Position numbers and translations under genes: made by a program
Part shown: in pieces, positions 1 to 8,695 of the stretch
Layout: each line of letters begins with the position of its first letter
How positions within the stretch are numbered: position 1 is the first letter of the stretch
Source: CAZWDL01 sp964632995
GTDB taxonomy: Bacteria > Bacteroidota > Bacteroidia > Chitinophagales > Saprospiraceae
DNA: 64,000 nucleotides
Direction: 5' to 3'
Assembly (NCBI GenBank): GCA_964632995.1
Contig: CAZWDL010000007.1
Coordinates: forward strand, 1-64,000
The notes under the pieces: generated by a model
Databases searched by the model: none
The model's input: the letters and a program-made list of their open reading frames with translations, nothing else
Told to the model about the DNA's origin: nothing

Positions 1-22
1 TGTTTCAAACAGGCCGGAACCG

Positions 23-54
23 CAGAACAGAGGAACAGAAAAACAGAAGAACAG
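23..54. repeat. 8-bp purine-rich tandem repeat, about 4 copies
   Basis: Four consecutive 8-base units of the form (A/C)(A/G)(A/G)AACAG occupy this stretch, followed by a partial fifth. It lies in a gene-free region at the window edge. No function is visible; it may be a simple-sequence tract. Confidence 0.5.
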
Positions 55-82
55 AAGAAGTTTGTACCGACTAAAGTTGTGG

Positions 83-115
83 GTAATCGATACACCTCGA
101 AGGTGTGTTGATTAC
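83..115. repeat. 15-bp hairpin (inverted repeat)
   Basis: Arms 83-97 and 101-115 pair along all 15 positions, two of them G-U, around a 3-base loop (CGA). There is no T-tract on either side, so a simple terminator is not obvious. It lies about 215 bp beyond the stop of the M14 peptidase gene, which reads toward it. It may be a member of a dispersed palindrome family whose other copies are outside the window. Confidence 0.5.
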
Positions 116-331
116 CAGAGGCCACTAAGAATAGAGCATGGATAAAAGATTCATTTATTACTGCCCCAGTCCCTGTATCCGAAACTTCCAGTTGCAGGAA
201 AGGATTCCCCTTTATTTCAATCCGGTCGGTAACTTTTTCCAAAAGATATGGAAGCTGCATACGACGTATCCGACAATCTTCGAAAAGCAATAAAACCGGG
301 AGAGCCTGGGAAAGGTCCTCCTGGTGGCTGT

Positions 332-2971
332 TCAAAACCCCGGCAGCAACATCACTGCGTTCTGCATCAGCCGGGTAGGTCCGCGCCAGAACATGCGGTA
401 CTGGGTATTATCGATCAGGAAAACCACTTTCCCATCCCCCATGGGCATGACGGCCGCGAAGGTATTGCCGGCCAGGTGCTCCAGGTTTTCCCGGTTGGCA
501 TAGCCGGCTGCCAGTAGTTTTTCCGGATCCTGATAATAGTAGCCTACCGTTTCGAGGTCGGGCGCGGGCGCCAAGACATCCGTATCGAATTTGAGACTGT
601 AGAGTTCCTCATCCACGCCGAAGGCAAGCGGATGCGTGGTGTCGATGTGCACATTCAGGGCGCTTCCCGGGATCCGCTTTTTGCCAAAGTAATCGCGCCT
701 TTCGGCAAAATTGAGGTATTTGACGGTCTCACTGCTGTCCTTTTCCTGTTCGATCAACTTGGCTTCGGTGAATTTCGATTCCCCGGCCGTGAAGACTTTG
801 GCGGAACTTTCCGTCGCTACGATGACGCCGCCGGCGCGCACCCAGGCTTTGAGTTCTTCCAGTTGTTTCTCTTTAAAAAGCTCTTTGAGATCATTGCCTC
901 CGTCAGGCAGAATGAGCACATCGTAATCATTGAGGTCGGCGTAGCCGTAGCGGGCGCCGAAGCGCGGAAGGGCCGTTTGCCGGAGAATGGAAGTACGAAT
1001 GCGTTCTACCGGCAACCAGGTCTCCTGATCAAACAGGAAGTAGAGCTGCCCGCTGGTGTAAGTAGAAAAGGGCGGCTCCACCATCAGCGCTACCCGCGGC
1101 TGCTCCACCGGCCGGTTACGCGAGGAGGCCAGGTCGTAGCCTTCACGTATGCGCCCGGTGTCGTATCCGTGGATCATCACCTGGGTCATTTCAGCCACTT
1201 CCCGCATATCTGCTTCTATATCTTCCGCCTTTTCCCGGTTTCGTCCGCACAGGACGATCAGCGAACCCGCGCCGAAGCTTCGCTCCCCGTCACTGAAAGG
1301 CTCGGCGGCCGATCGAACGCGATACCCTTTTTCCCAGAGCAGCGACAAAGCGCGCGGCGCATGACGCTGCCGCCACTCGATCACATAGGCGTACTGCGCG
1401 TCGGGATTTTCTACACCGGAAGCGATCGCCGGCGGTTCTTCCACCGGCGAAGTGGACAAACTGATGTCTTTAGTGATAGAGTAAGCATCCAGGTTGTAGG
1501 CCAGCGGCGCCGCCCAGGTGGCCATGTCGTACATCACTGAATCTTCGATGACCATATTGCGGTCCATGATGCTGTTGATAAACAGGTGACGGGGCTGATC
1601 GGTAGAGATAACATAAGTACCGGCTGGCACGGTACGGCTTTCCAGCTCTCCGGTCCGGTAGCTTTTCAAATCAGACAGGTCAGTATCTTCATTCAACTGC
1701 TCCACTTGTACGCCCTGCCGGAGCAGCACCGTCACTACATCGTGCAGATAGCCGTTGCCGTTATCCAGCAGCAAGTAAGCTTTGGTATCCGATTTACTGT
1801 TATCGGGTTTCCAGGATTCATAGCTATAGCGCAGTAGTTCCTGCCGCCGTTCGGCCGATTTTTTGATGGTAGCAATGGAAGTGGTGTAATGGTCAAAAAC
1901 GCGCTGACGCAACGTGAGAACGTAGCCGTCGTCCACCTCTATGGCCCGTCCGCCGCCGATGCCGCCTTGCTCGGTCAGCATGCCGATAGCGCCCATCGCG
2001 CTCGGATAGCTGGAGCCGTAGCCGGGATAAAAGAAATCGAAGGCATCACGGGTGAAGTAGTTAAGCTGGTAGCGGTCGAACTCCCGGACATTCGCCATGC
2101 CGAAGGTGTCAGACCAGGCCTCGTAGGTATCGGGTAACAGCTTGTTGCGGGGCGTGGTGCCCGGCATGGTGAAGTAGTTATTGTTGTAGCCCTGTTCGTG
2201 GTAGTCGACGTGCACCTGCGGCATCCAGCGCTGGTATTCGGCCGTATGCCCGCGGGATTCCGGATGGATACCCCAGATCCAGTCGCGATTCAGGTCGAAC
2301 CAGTAGTGATTGGTGCGTCCGTTGGGCCAGGGCGCGTAGTGCTCCAGGTCGCGGGGTTCTTTACCCACTACGTTGCGCGCCATCGACTTATACCAGTAGG
2401 CGTAGCGGTCGCGACCGTCCGGGTTGATGCAGATAAACAGAATAATGACCGAATTGTCGAGCACTTCCTTTGTTTCAGCATCCTGCGCGGCTACCAGGCG
2501 GTAAGCCGCCTGCATGGCCGCCTCCGTGGAGGAGAATTCGTTGCCGTGGATGTTGTAGCTCATCGATGTAAATACCGGTTCCTTCTCGATGATTGCGGCG
2601 GCATCCGCTTCGCTGATCTGCGAGGGATCCGCCAGCTGCAAATGCCGCTGCCGCAGCGATTCCATGTTTTCAATATTTCCCTCTGAAGAAATGACCACAT
2701 TGATCAGCGGCCGTCCTTCGTAGGTTTCGCCGTATTGATTCAAAACTAACTTGCCGGAGACTTCCGCTAAAGTCTCAAAATAGTCGACCACATGGGCGTA
2801 GAGAGTCATCTCTTCTCCCAACTGATAACCGAGATGGCTTTCCGGTGAAGGAATGGACGCGTCGTAAGAAAGATCCGGTTCAAAGGCAAAGCGTTCTTCA
2901 AGCAGGTCGACCTGTCCGAAGCAAAGCAAGGGAGTAATCAAAAATAATATAGCAAGGAAGTTTTTCTGCAT
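332..2971 (-). CDS. Exported M14-family zinc carboxypeptidase
   Basis: An 879-residue protein with an N-terminal signal peptide (MQKNFLAILFLITPLLCFGQ). It is expected to be exported and to hydrolyse peptides. The M14 zinc-site elements are visible: HGNE around H142/E145 and a later His-rich segment VDYHEQG near residues 256-260. A glutamate in MLTEQGG is a candidate catalytic residue. The C-terminal half (about 400-879) resembles the long glutamine-amidotransferase-like extension seen in large Bacteroidota M14 proteins. It is the last of three same-strand genes for exported hydrolases; the M28 peptidase ends 108 bp upstream. Substrate unknown. Family assignment is firm; operon membership is inferred. 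Confidence 0.88.
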   Translation of the reverse strand: MQKNFLAILFLITPLLCFGQVDLLEERFAFEPDLSYDASIPSPESHLGYQLGEEMTLYAHVVDYFETLAEVSGKLVLNQYGETYEGRPLINVVISSEGNIENMESLRQRHLQLADPSQISEADAAAIIEKEPVFTSMSYNIHGNEFSSTEAAMQAAYRLVAAQDAETKEVLDNSVIILFICINPDGRDRYAYWYKSMARNVVGKEPRDLEHYAPWPNGRTNHYWFDLNRDWIWGIHPESRGHTAEYQRWMPQVHVDYHEQGYNNNYFTMPGTTPRNKLLPDTYEAWSDTFGMANVREFDRYQLNYFTRDAFDFFYPGYGSSYPSAMGAIGMLTEQGGIGGGRAIEVDDGYVLTLRQRVFDHYTTSIATIKKSAERRQELLRYSYESWKPDNSKSDTKAYLLLDNGNGYLHDVVTVLLRQGVQVEQLNEDTDLSDLKSYRTGELESRTVPAGTYVISTDQPRHLFINSIMDRNMVIEDSVMYDMATWAAPLAYNLDAYSITKDISLSTSPVEEPPAIASGVENPDAQYAYVIEWRQRHAPRALSLLWEKGYRVRSAAEPFSDGERSFGAGSLIVLCGRNREKAEDIEADMREVAEMTQVMIHGYDTGRIREGYDLASSRNRPVEQPRVALMVEPPFSTYTSGQLYFLFDQETWLPVERIRTSILRQTALPRFGARYGYADLNDYDVLILPDGGNDLKELFKEKQLEELKAWVRAGGVIVATESSAKVFTAGESKFTEAKLIEQEKDSSETVKYLNFAERRDYFGKKRIPGSALNVHIDTTHPLAFGVDEELYSLKFDTDVLAPAPDLETVGYYYQDPEKLLAAGYANRENLEHLAGNTFAAVMPMGDGKVVFLIDNTQYRMFWRGPTRLMQNAVMLLPGF

Positions 2972-3079
2972 GATGGGTTGGTTTAGTCGTTTTAAAACCT
3001 GATGTACTGAGCAATTGTGATTATCCTGTTTCCTGGGAGGGGGCCGGCAACCCCCACAGGAGCGAATTAGTTACGCCCC

Positions 3080-4456
3080 CTACCGCATTCCCCTTGGAAT
3101 CAGCGTTGTCGGATAAGAGACGACACTTTCGTTGCCGTCTTTCCCCACCGTAGCCACCCCGAATAAGTAGTTGTCGATAATGATACCCTCCAGCGTGTAA
3201 TCCGTGACATCCTTGGGAACGAAGCGCGAGTGATCCCACTGTGGTGCGGTGGTATCCCGCCAGTAGATTTTGTAACCGGCCACATCGGGATCATCGACGG
3301 GATCCCATTTCAGACGGGTGGAAGGTTGCACGGCGCCGCCGATCATAATGCCAGAAGGAGCTGGCGGCGCCCAGGCCAAACCAGCCATGGTGATGGCATT
3401 CACGCCGGTTAATTTTGCGGCGTACTCAAAATTCACGCCTTCGATCACGTCACCGTATTCGATACCGTTTTCGGTACGGATATCCTGGTGTTGACGGATG
3501 TAATTCTCGTGGGTCTCCATGATGCGGACGCCCGGGAAGCCTTCATCGTTGAAGGGACGATGATGGCCGCCGCGGCCAAAGCGGTCCAGCCGATAGATCA
3601 TAATGGCATCGAGGTTGGTCATATATTGATCGACCATGTGATCGACGTAGCGGGCCAGTTGACGGGAGGGACCGTCGACCTCGCCGCCGTAGAAGCGTCG
3701 CCAGGTGCGGTCGCGCTCGGTTTCGTTGACCCGTGTCGGTTCGGAGAAAACGCGGAAGGTCGAATTGTCGGTGACGCCGTCGACGCCTTCGATATTACCG
3801 ATCATGTCGTTGTTGAGCACCCCGATGATGTTCCATCCCTCCTCTTTAGCTACGGCCGCCATATGCTTACCGCCGAAGAGGCCCTGCTCTTCGCCGGAGA
3901 GACCGGTATAGATAATGGAAGTCGGAAATTCGTATTTGGAAAGCACCCGTGCCGCCTCGATGGCGCCGGCCATCCCGGAGGCATTGTCGTTGGCGCCCGG
4001 CGCGTCGGTCTCAGCATCAGTAGAGCTGGAAGCCCGGGAATCGATATCACCACTCATAATAATGTAGCGATTGGGATAGCGCGTACCCCGCTGCACGGCT
4101 ACGACGTTAACCACATAGGTATCCTCCGGAATGCGGCGATTGTCTTCCGCTGTCACGAGGTTGCGCTGATAGAACACTTCCAGGCAGCCTCCACAATCTT
4201 CGGAAATGCGTTCGAATTCGGCTTTGATCCAGCGGCGGGCGGCGCCGATGCCCCGGGTATCGGAAGTGGTATCCGAGAGTGTATTACGGGTGCCAAAGCC
4301 GGCCAACTTCCGGATATCCTGCTCGATATGCTCCGGAGAAGGCGCCTCGGCGATATTATAAATGCGTGGGTCCGCCTGAGGCGGTACGCTCGTCGTCTGC
4401 TGTGCGCTTAGGATGGCGGCAAAAAACAGTCCGGCCAAAATTGCATAGTATTTCAT
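3080..4456 (-). CDS. Exported M28-family metallopeptidase with C-terminal Fn3-like domain
   Basis: A 458-residue protein with a signal peptide (MKYYAILAGLFFAAILSAQ). The M28 di-zinc core is recognisable: SGDIDSR (position of the usual HxD segment), GANDNASG, the catalytic SGEEQG and NDMIGN. About 90 C-terminal residues, from roughly 370, look like a fibronectin type III module (LKWDPVDDPDVAGYKIYWR). It probably acts as an aminopeptidase in the periplasm or outside the cell. The usual first His of the HxD zinc motif appears here as Asp (GDIDS), so metal binding at that site deserves checking. It sits 66 bp downstream of the penicillin acylase gene on the same strand. Confidence 0.88.
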   Translation of the reverse strand: MKYYAILAGLFFAAILSAQQTTSVPPQADPRIYNIAEAPSPEHIEQDIRKLAGFGTRNTLSDTTSDTRGIGAARRWIKAEFERISEDCGGCLEVFYQRNLVTAEDNRRIPEDTYVVNVVAVQRGTRYPNRYIIMSGDIDSRASSSTDAETDAPGANDNASGMAGAIEAARVLSKYEFPTSIIYTGLSGEEQGLFGGKHMAAVAKEEGWNIIGVLNNDMIGNIEGVDGVTDNSTFRVFSEPTRVNETERDRTWRRFYGGEVDGPSRQLARYVDHMVDQYMTNLDAIMIYRLDRFGRGGHHRPFNDEGFPGVRIMETHENYIRQHQDIRTENGIEYGDVIEGVNFEYAAKLTGVNAITMAGLAWAPPAPSGIMIGGAVQPSTRLKWDPVDDPDVAGYKIYWRDTTAPQWDHSRFVPKDVTDYTLEGIIIDNYLFGVATVGKDGNESVVSYPTTLIPRGMR

Positions 4457-4522
4457 CCTGTTTGTAGTATTTGTAGTAATCTGATAATGAATGCCAGCAT
4501 AGCACGTGGGCCGATCACCTGG

Positions 4523-6934
4523 CTACTGTTTTGGTTCCAGTAAGATCGATTCTTCCTGCGCCCCTTCGATCTTTTCCCGGGAGTAAAAAAGCGGAAAGTA
4601 CTGATCGTTTACCCAAATGTCAAAAAGATTGCGATAATGCGGATCGTCGGGATTACCCGCCTGGCCAGGACTATTGGTGCTCAGGGTTCGGTCCCAGTCG
4701 CCCGTATCCACAATGATGCGGAAGGTGGCGCCGTGGGTTTGATTATCATTCCCGCTGGTGTTGTTGACCGTGTAGCTGTTACCGCCACGGGGCGCCGGGC
4801 CCACGTTCAGTTTTTCTCGCAATTCGGGTTTCACGGCGTTGCTAAGGGGATGTTTGATCAGCACGTGTTTGTACTCCTCCTGCCCATACTGCCACTGCGT
4901 CATGTCTTTTCCCAGTTTTGCTTCCAGCTTTTCAACCGCATCGGTAAGTGCGGCAAGCAGGAAGTCGTTGCGCCCGGCTACCGGGTCCTTACCGAACTGA
5001 TCGCCCGGCAGCAGCAGCCAGTCGATCACTTTCTTCATCTGCAGCGAAAAGTAGCGATGGGCTTCCGCCGGCGCCATTTTATCTTCCATCTGCGATCGAA
5101 TTTCCCGCTCCCAGGCGTTGTAGATCGCCGCCGCTACCGAATTTTTGGTCAGGCGATGATCCCAGTTTACCAACCGTTTCCGGGCCTCCTGTACCCGGTC
5201 GTCAGAAGCCTCTATTGGCTTCAGCAACGGCGTCAGGGTGCGGGCGGGAATCGAGAGGTAGTCGGTTTGCAGCTGCATCATATCCATCAGGCTGTGCTTG
5301 CGGCCGGAGCTCAAGAACTCTTCTACCCGGGCGCCGCGGTAAGGATCGCTCCAACTAAAGGCCAGAGCATCCATGTAAGGGTAATCATTGGAGGTCACAT
5401 TTTGGTTGGCGGTCGAGAAGATTCCGTCTTCCGGATTGTAGAGGTGTGGTTTGGCAATGATAGGCAGGTAGCCTTCCCACTCGTAGGAACCGTCACCCGG
5501 TACGGGCGCCAGGCCGCTGAAGTTGCGGCGGATCGGGGCGATGCCTACCGCCTGCCAGCCGATATTGCCATCGCGATCGGCCCAGATCATATTTTCACCG
5601 GGAATGTGGCTGTAATTGCAGGCCTCCCGGAATTCCTCAAAGTTGCGCGCCTGGTCCATCCTCAGGCTGGCCAGGTAAGGGGAGCCGCCGATTTCCAGCC
5701 AGCCGCAGCGGACGGCGCAGGCCGCCTGCCGGTTAGAGTTTTCGTATACCACCGGCCCGTGCCGGGTGTATTTCAGTTCCACGATTTCCGGTTCCTGTCC
5801 TTTTACCGGAATGGTATCCCGGATGATCCGCATGGCCTCCCAGGCTCCTTTGTACCAGTACTCGTTGGGATTATCCGGATTGGTTTGATAAACATACAGG
5901 TCTTCCGCGTCGGTTTCGAACACCGTCAGGCCCCAGGCGCCGTATTCGTTGTGGCCGATAGAAATCCCGGGAATTTCCGGTTCTCCTCCGCCGATCACGT
6001 TCCAGCCCGGTGCGTGCAGGTGCGCCATGTAGCGCAAAGAGGGGGCGGCGAGGCTGCGGTGCGGATCGTTGGCCATTATGGGATAGCCGCTCATGGTATG
6101 GCGGCCGTCGATGATCCAGTTGTTGCTGCCGATATCGTTGTGAGCATTGCGCTGAGCGGCTTCCCAGTCTCGCCGGTCGTTACTGGCCAGGTTGTAATAT
6201 TCCTTTTCGTTGGGATTGCGTACTCCGGCGATGAGGTCCTCCGGCCGGAACTCCACCGGGCGCCGGTAGGCGTTGTAGAGCTCCATGATATCTTCTGACA
6301 ACAGTTCCGGATCGATTTTGGGGTCTAGGCGCAGGTCTGGGTCACCGGGATGAAACCAGTTCAGTTCGGCAGCGCGCTCAGGCCCCAGTAGCCCTACCAG
6401 ACGGCCGGTGCGCAGTTCTTCCCCTATATTGCCCAGCAATCCCTGATGCCGGGAAATGACTACTTCCGGGGTCCAGTAATCCGGCTCCGTGCCTAGTAGT
6501 TTGAGCTCCAGAGGTAAGGATTCCGGATCTGCCTTGGCCTGCCGGATATAGGCGTTCACTCCATCGACGAAGGCGCCGATGATAGTAGTGCCGCGCGGAT
6601 GGTAGTGATTCAGTTCGCGCTCAATATCGCCGCGAAACTGGAAAAGGCGGGTACCGATATCGCGTTTCAGTTCGCGAGGGCCGAGCAATTCGGCTATCGT
6701 GCCGGTAGCCTGACGGCGCCAGACTTCAAACTGAAAGAGGCGGTCGCTGGCGGCGTAATAGCCCTGGGCGAAGAAAAGATCAGCTTCATTTTGAGCATAG
6801 ATGTGAGGAACCCCCCACTTATCGACGATAATTTCGACGCTGTCCTGAACAGTGGATTGGACGTAAGTCCGGGGTTGGGCGTAGCTCGTCTGCCACGACA
6901 GCAGCAGGAGCATCCCGAGGAGTATGATGCGCAT
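4523..6934 (-). CDS. Penicillin acylase family protein (Ntn hydrolase)
   Basis: An 803-residue protein with a signal peptide (MRIILLGMLLLLSWQTSYAQ). Members are exported as a precursor, cut autocatalytically into alpha and beta chains, and hydrolyse N-acyl amide bonds. The beta-chain nucleophile is clear: Ser270 in GSNNWIIDG, followed by NDPH. The N-terminal WGVPHIYAQNEADLFFAQGY is typical of the alpha chain. Length fits the family. Substrates in Bacteroidota are largely unknown and may be acyl-homoserine lactones, lipopeptides or amides. It lies upstream of the M28 and M14 genes, suggesting co-expression for scavenging extracellular peptides or amides. Confidence 0.9.
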   Translation of the reverse strand: MRIILLGMLLLLSWQTSYAQPRTYVQSTVQDSVEIIVDKWGVPHIYAQNEADLFFAQGYYAASDRLFQFEVWRRQATGTIAELLGPRELKRDIGTRLFQFRGDIERELNHYHPRGTTIIGAFVDGVNAYIRQAKADPESLPLELKLLGTEPDYWTPEVVISRHQGLLGNIGEELRTGRLVGLLGPERAAELNWFHPGDPDLRLDPKIDPELLSEDIMELYNAYRRPVEFRPEDLIAGVRNPNEKEYYNLASNDRRDWEAAQRNAHNDIGSNNWIIDGRHTMSGYPIMANDPHRSLAAPSLRYMAHLHAPGWNVIGGGEPEIPGISIGHNEYGAWGLTVFETDAEDLYVYQTNPDNPNEYWYKGAWEAMRIIRDTIPVKGQEPEIVELKYTRHGPVVYENSNRQAACAVRCGWLEIGGSPYLASLRMDQARNFEEFREACNYSHIPGENMIWADRDGNIGWQAVGIAPIRRNFSGLAPVPGDGSYEWEGYLPIIAKPHLYNPEDGIFSTANQNVTSNDYPYMDALAFSWSDPYRGARVEEFLSSGRKHSLMDMMQLQTDYLSIPARTLTPLLKPIEASDDRVQEARKRLVNWDHRLTKNSVAAAIYNAWEREIRSQMEDKMAPAEAHRYFSLQMKKVIDWLLLPGDQFGKDPVAGRNDFLLAALTDAVEKLEAKLGKDMTQWQYGQEEYKHVLIKHPLSNAVKPELREKLNVGPAPRGGNSYTVNNTSGNDNQTHGATFRIIVDTGDWDRTLSTNSPGQAGNPDDPHYRNLFDIWVNDQYFPLFYSREKIEGAQEESILLEPKQ

Positions 6935-7028
6935 GATAGGAAAACTAGGTTTACTAAAGATCTTTTATCGGGCTTTCAGATGGAGGTGGGGATTCCGCTT
7001 TAGGATGACCGGGAGATCCGGAGTGTTT

Positions 7029-7592
7029 TCACTCTACTTCAACGATCATTTCGATCTCGACGGCAATATTGGAGGGCAGCGATCCCATGCCAACAGCGGC
7101 CCGGGCGTGCTTGCCGCGATCGCCGAAGACTTCCACTATCAAGTCGGAGAAGCCGTTGATCACCTTAGGATGATCGGTAAAGTCGGGAGCGGCATTGACC
7201 ATTCCCAATACTTTTACAATTCGGACCACCCGGTCCAGGTCACCAACTTCAGCCTTCAGGGCCGCCAGCTGGTTGATGCCGACTAGACGAGCAGCCTCGT
7301 AGCCCTCTTCTATAGTCAGATCCACTCCCAGCTTGCCTTCCACGTTGGAGCCATCCGTACGACGGGGGCCTTTGCCGGCCATGAAGATCAGATTTCCGGT
7401 GCGTACGGCATTGACATAGTTGGCTACCGGCGTACTGAGTTCCGGCAGCTCAATGCCGAGTTCTTCCAGTTTGGTCTCCACATCGCTCTCTTCGGTATTT
7501 GCCTGTCCTTTCACCGGTTCGCTGGTACCGGAAGCAGGCCCGCAGGCGACAATGAGTAGTGCAACTAGAAGCAGGTACAGGTTTTTCCTCAT
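7029..7592 (-). CDS. Rid (YjgF/YER057c/UK114) family lipoprotein
   Basis: A 187-residue protein from ATG 7592. A longer reading frame upstream (to 7679) would put a hydrophilic tail before the signal peptide, so the internal Met is preferred. The N-terminus MRKNLYLLLVALLIVACG has a lipobox-like AC, so an exported, lipid-anchored form is predicted. The Rid domain covers about residues 55-187; the conserved Arg lies in KHARAAVG and the terminal VEIEMIVEVE strand is present. Classical RidA is a cytosolic imine deaminase, so export is unusual. It lies between accD (89 bp upstream) and the acylase gene (94 bp downstream). Confidence 0.85.
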   Translation of the reverse strand: MRKNLYLLLVALLIVACGPASGTSEPVKGQANTEESDVETKLEELGIELPELSTPVANYVNAVRTGNLIFMAGKGPRRTDGSNVEGKLGVDLTIEEGYEAARLVGINQLAALKAEVGDLDRVVRIVKVLGMVNAAPDFTDHPKVINGFSDLIVEVFGDRGKHARAAVGMGSLPSNIAVEIEMIVEVE

Positions 7593-7681
7593 CGGTGTTC
7601 GTTTTGTAGAATCTGAAGATAAAAAAATAATACCAGTTCGGAAGTCTACTGCTGCAGGACTATCTGGCTGCTCTGCCATCT

Positions 7682-8551
7682 TTAGGGCAGAGAAATAGAA
7701 CTCAGGCGGTTTTCATCGAAGAAGTACAAGAGGTCCGAAATCTGTTCCTTCAGGTCTTTACGGTCGACGATGAAATCCAGAAAGCCGTGCTCCAGCAGGA
7801 ATTCGGAGGTCTGGAAATCTTCCGGCAAATCTTGCTTGATGGTTTCTTTGATGACCCGTGGACCGGCAAAACCAATAAGGGCTTCCGGTTCGGCAAAGTT
7901 GACATCGCCCAGCATGGCAAACGAAGCGGTTACTCCACCCGTAGTAGGATCCGTCAGGAAGGAAAAATAAGGTACGCCGGCCTTGGCAAGTTGACTGAGT
8001 TTGGCACTGGTTTTGGCCATTTGCATCAGGGAAAAGGCCGCCTCCATCATCCGGGCGCCGCCCGACTTAGAAATGATCATCAGTGGAGAACGGGTTTCTA
8101 TACAATGATCAATGGCCAGCGCAATGCGCTCGCCAACAACGGAGCCCATGGATCCGCCGATAAACCGGAAATCCATGGCGGCAATCACCAGGGGTTTCCG
8201 GTTGACTTTGCCTTTGGATACGGTAATCGCATCAGTCAGGTCAGTTTTCTTATAGGCCTCTTCCAGTCGCTCGGTGTAGGGTTTGAGGTCTTTAAAGTCG
8301 AGAATATCCTTAGCTCTCAACTCGGTAAACATCTCCTCGTAGTTGCCGTCGTATATCAGTTCGAAATAATCGTAGGAACCGATGCGTACGTGATAGTTAC
8401 ACTTCGGGCACTTAAAGAAGTTTTCTTTCAATTCCTTGACCGTCGTGGTTTCCTTGCAGCGTTTGCATTTGTACCACAATCCCTCCGGTGCTTCTTTCTT
8501 GTGCCTGGTAGCAGTTTGAATACCGTCTTTCAAACGTTTAAACCAACCCAT
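7682..8551 (-). CDS. accD: Acetyl-CoA carboxylase carboxyltransferase subunit beta
   Basis: A 289-residue protein. ATG 8551 (MGWFKRLKDGIQT) matches the family start better than the frame beginning at 8590. The N-terminal zinc ribbon has four cysteines (CKRC and CPKC, about residues 30-53), followed by the crotonase-like core with GGSMGSVVGERI and GGARMMEAAFSLMQM. With AccA it transfers CO2 from biotin to acetyl-CoA, giving malonyl-CoA for fatty acid synthesis in the cytoplasm. accA is not in the window. It is preceded on the same strand by hemE with a 144-bp gap. Confidence 0.96.
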   Translation of the reverse strand: MGWFKRLKDGIQTATRHKKEAPEGLWYKCKRCKETTTVKELKENFFKCPKCNYHVRIGSYDYFELIYDGNYEEMFTELRAKDILDFKDLKPYTERLEEAYKKTDLTDAITVSKGKVNRKPLVIAAMDFRFIGGSMGSVVGERIALAIDHCIETRSPLMIISKSGGARMMEAAFSLMQMAKTSAKLSQLAKAGVPYFSFLTDPTTGGVTASFAMLGDVNFAEPEALIGFAGPRVIKETIKQDLPEDFQTSEFLLEHGFLDFIVDRKDLKEQISDLLYFFDENRLSSISLP

Positions 8552-8695
8552 ATTGTGCTTTTGTTTTCCTTGCTCTCTCCGTCCCGGCATTCCGTTTGGT
8601 ATGGCTCAAAACGAAATACCAGAAGATTCAAAAATAAAAATCCTAAAATGATAAAATGCAAAAATGGGGAATTTAATTGAAAACTTAAGCGATCT

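Larger units (their letters stand above)
1..331. other. Gene-free left edge
   Basis: No convincing gene was found in these 331 bases. They hold the 8-bp tandem repeat and the 15-bp hairpin listed separately. A 51-codon plus-strand ORF at 138-293 has no recognisable motif or context and is not called. Confidence 0.5.

Noticed and set aside
138..293. 51-codon plus-strand ORF at the left edge
   Set aside because: Short, no motif, no ribosome-binding site or neighbour support; probably chance.
4637..6298. 553-codon plus-strand ORF opposite the penicillin acylase gene
   Set aside because: It is antisense to a gene with clear catalytic motifs, has no recognisable domain, and reflects the codon composition of the opposite strand.
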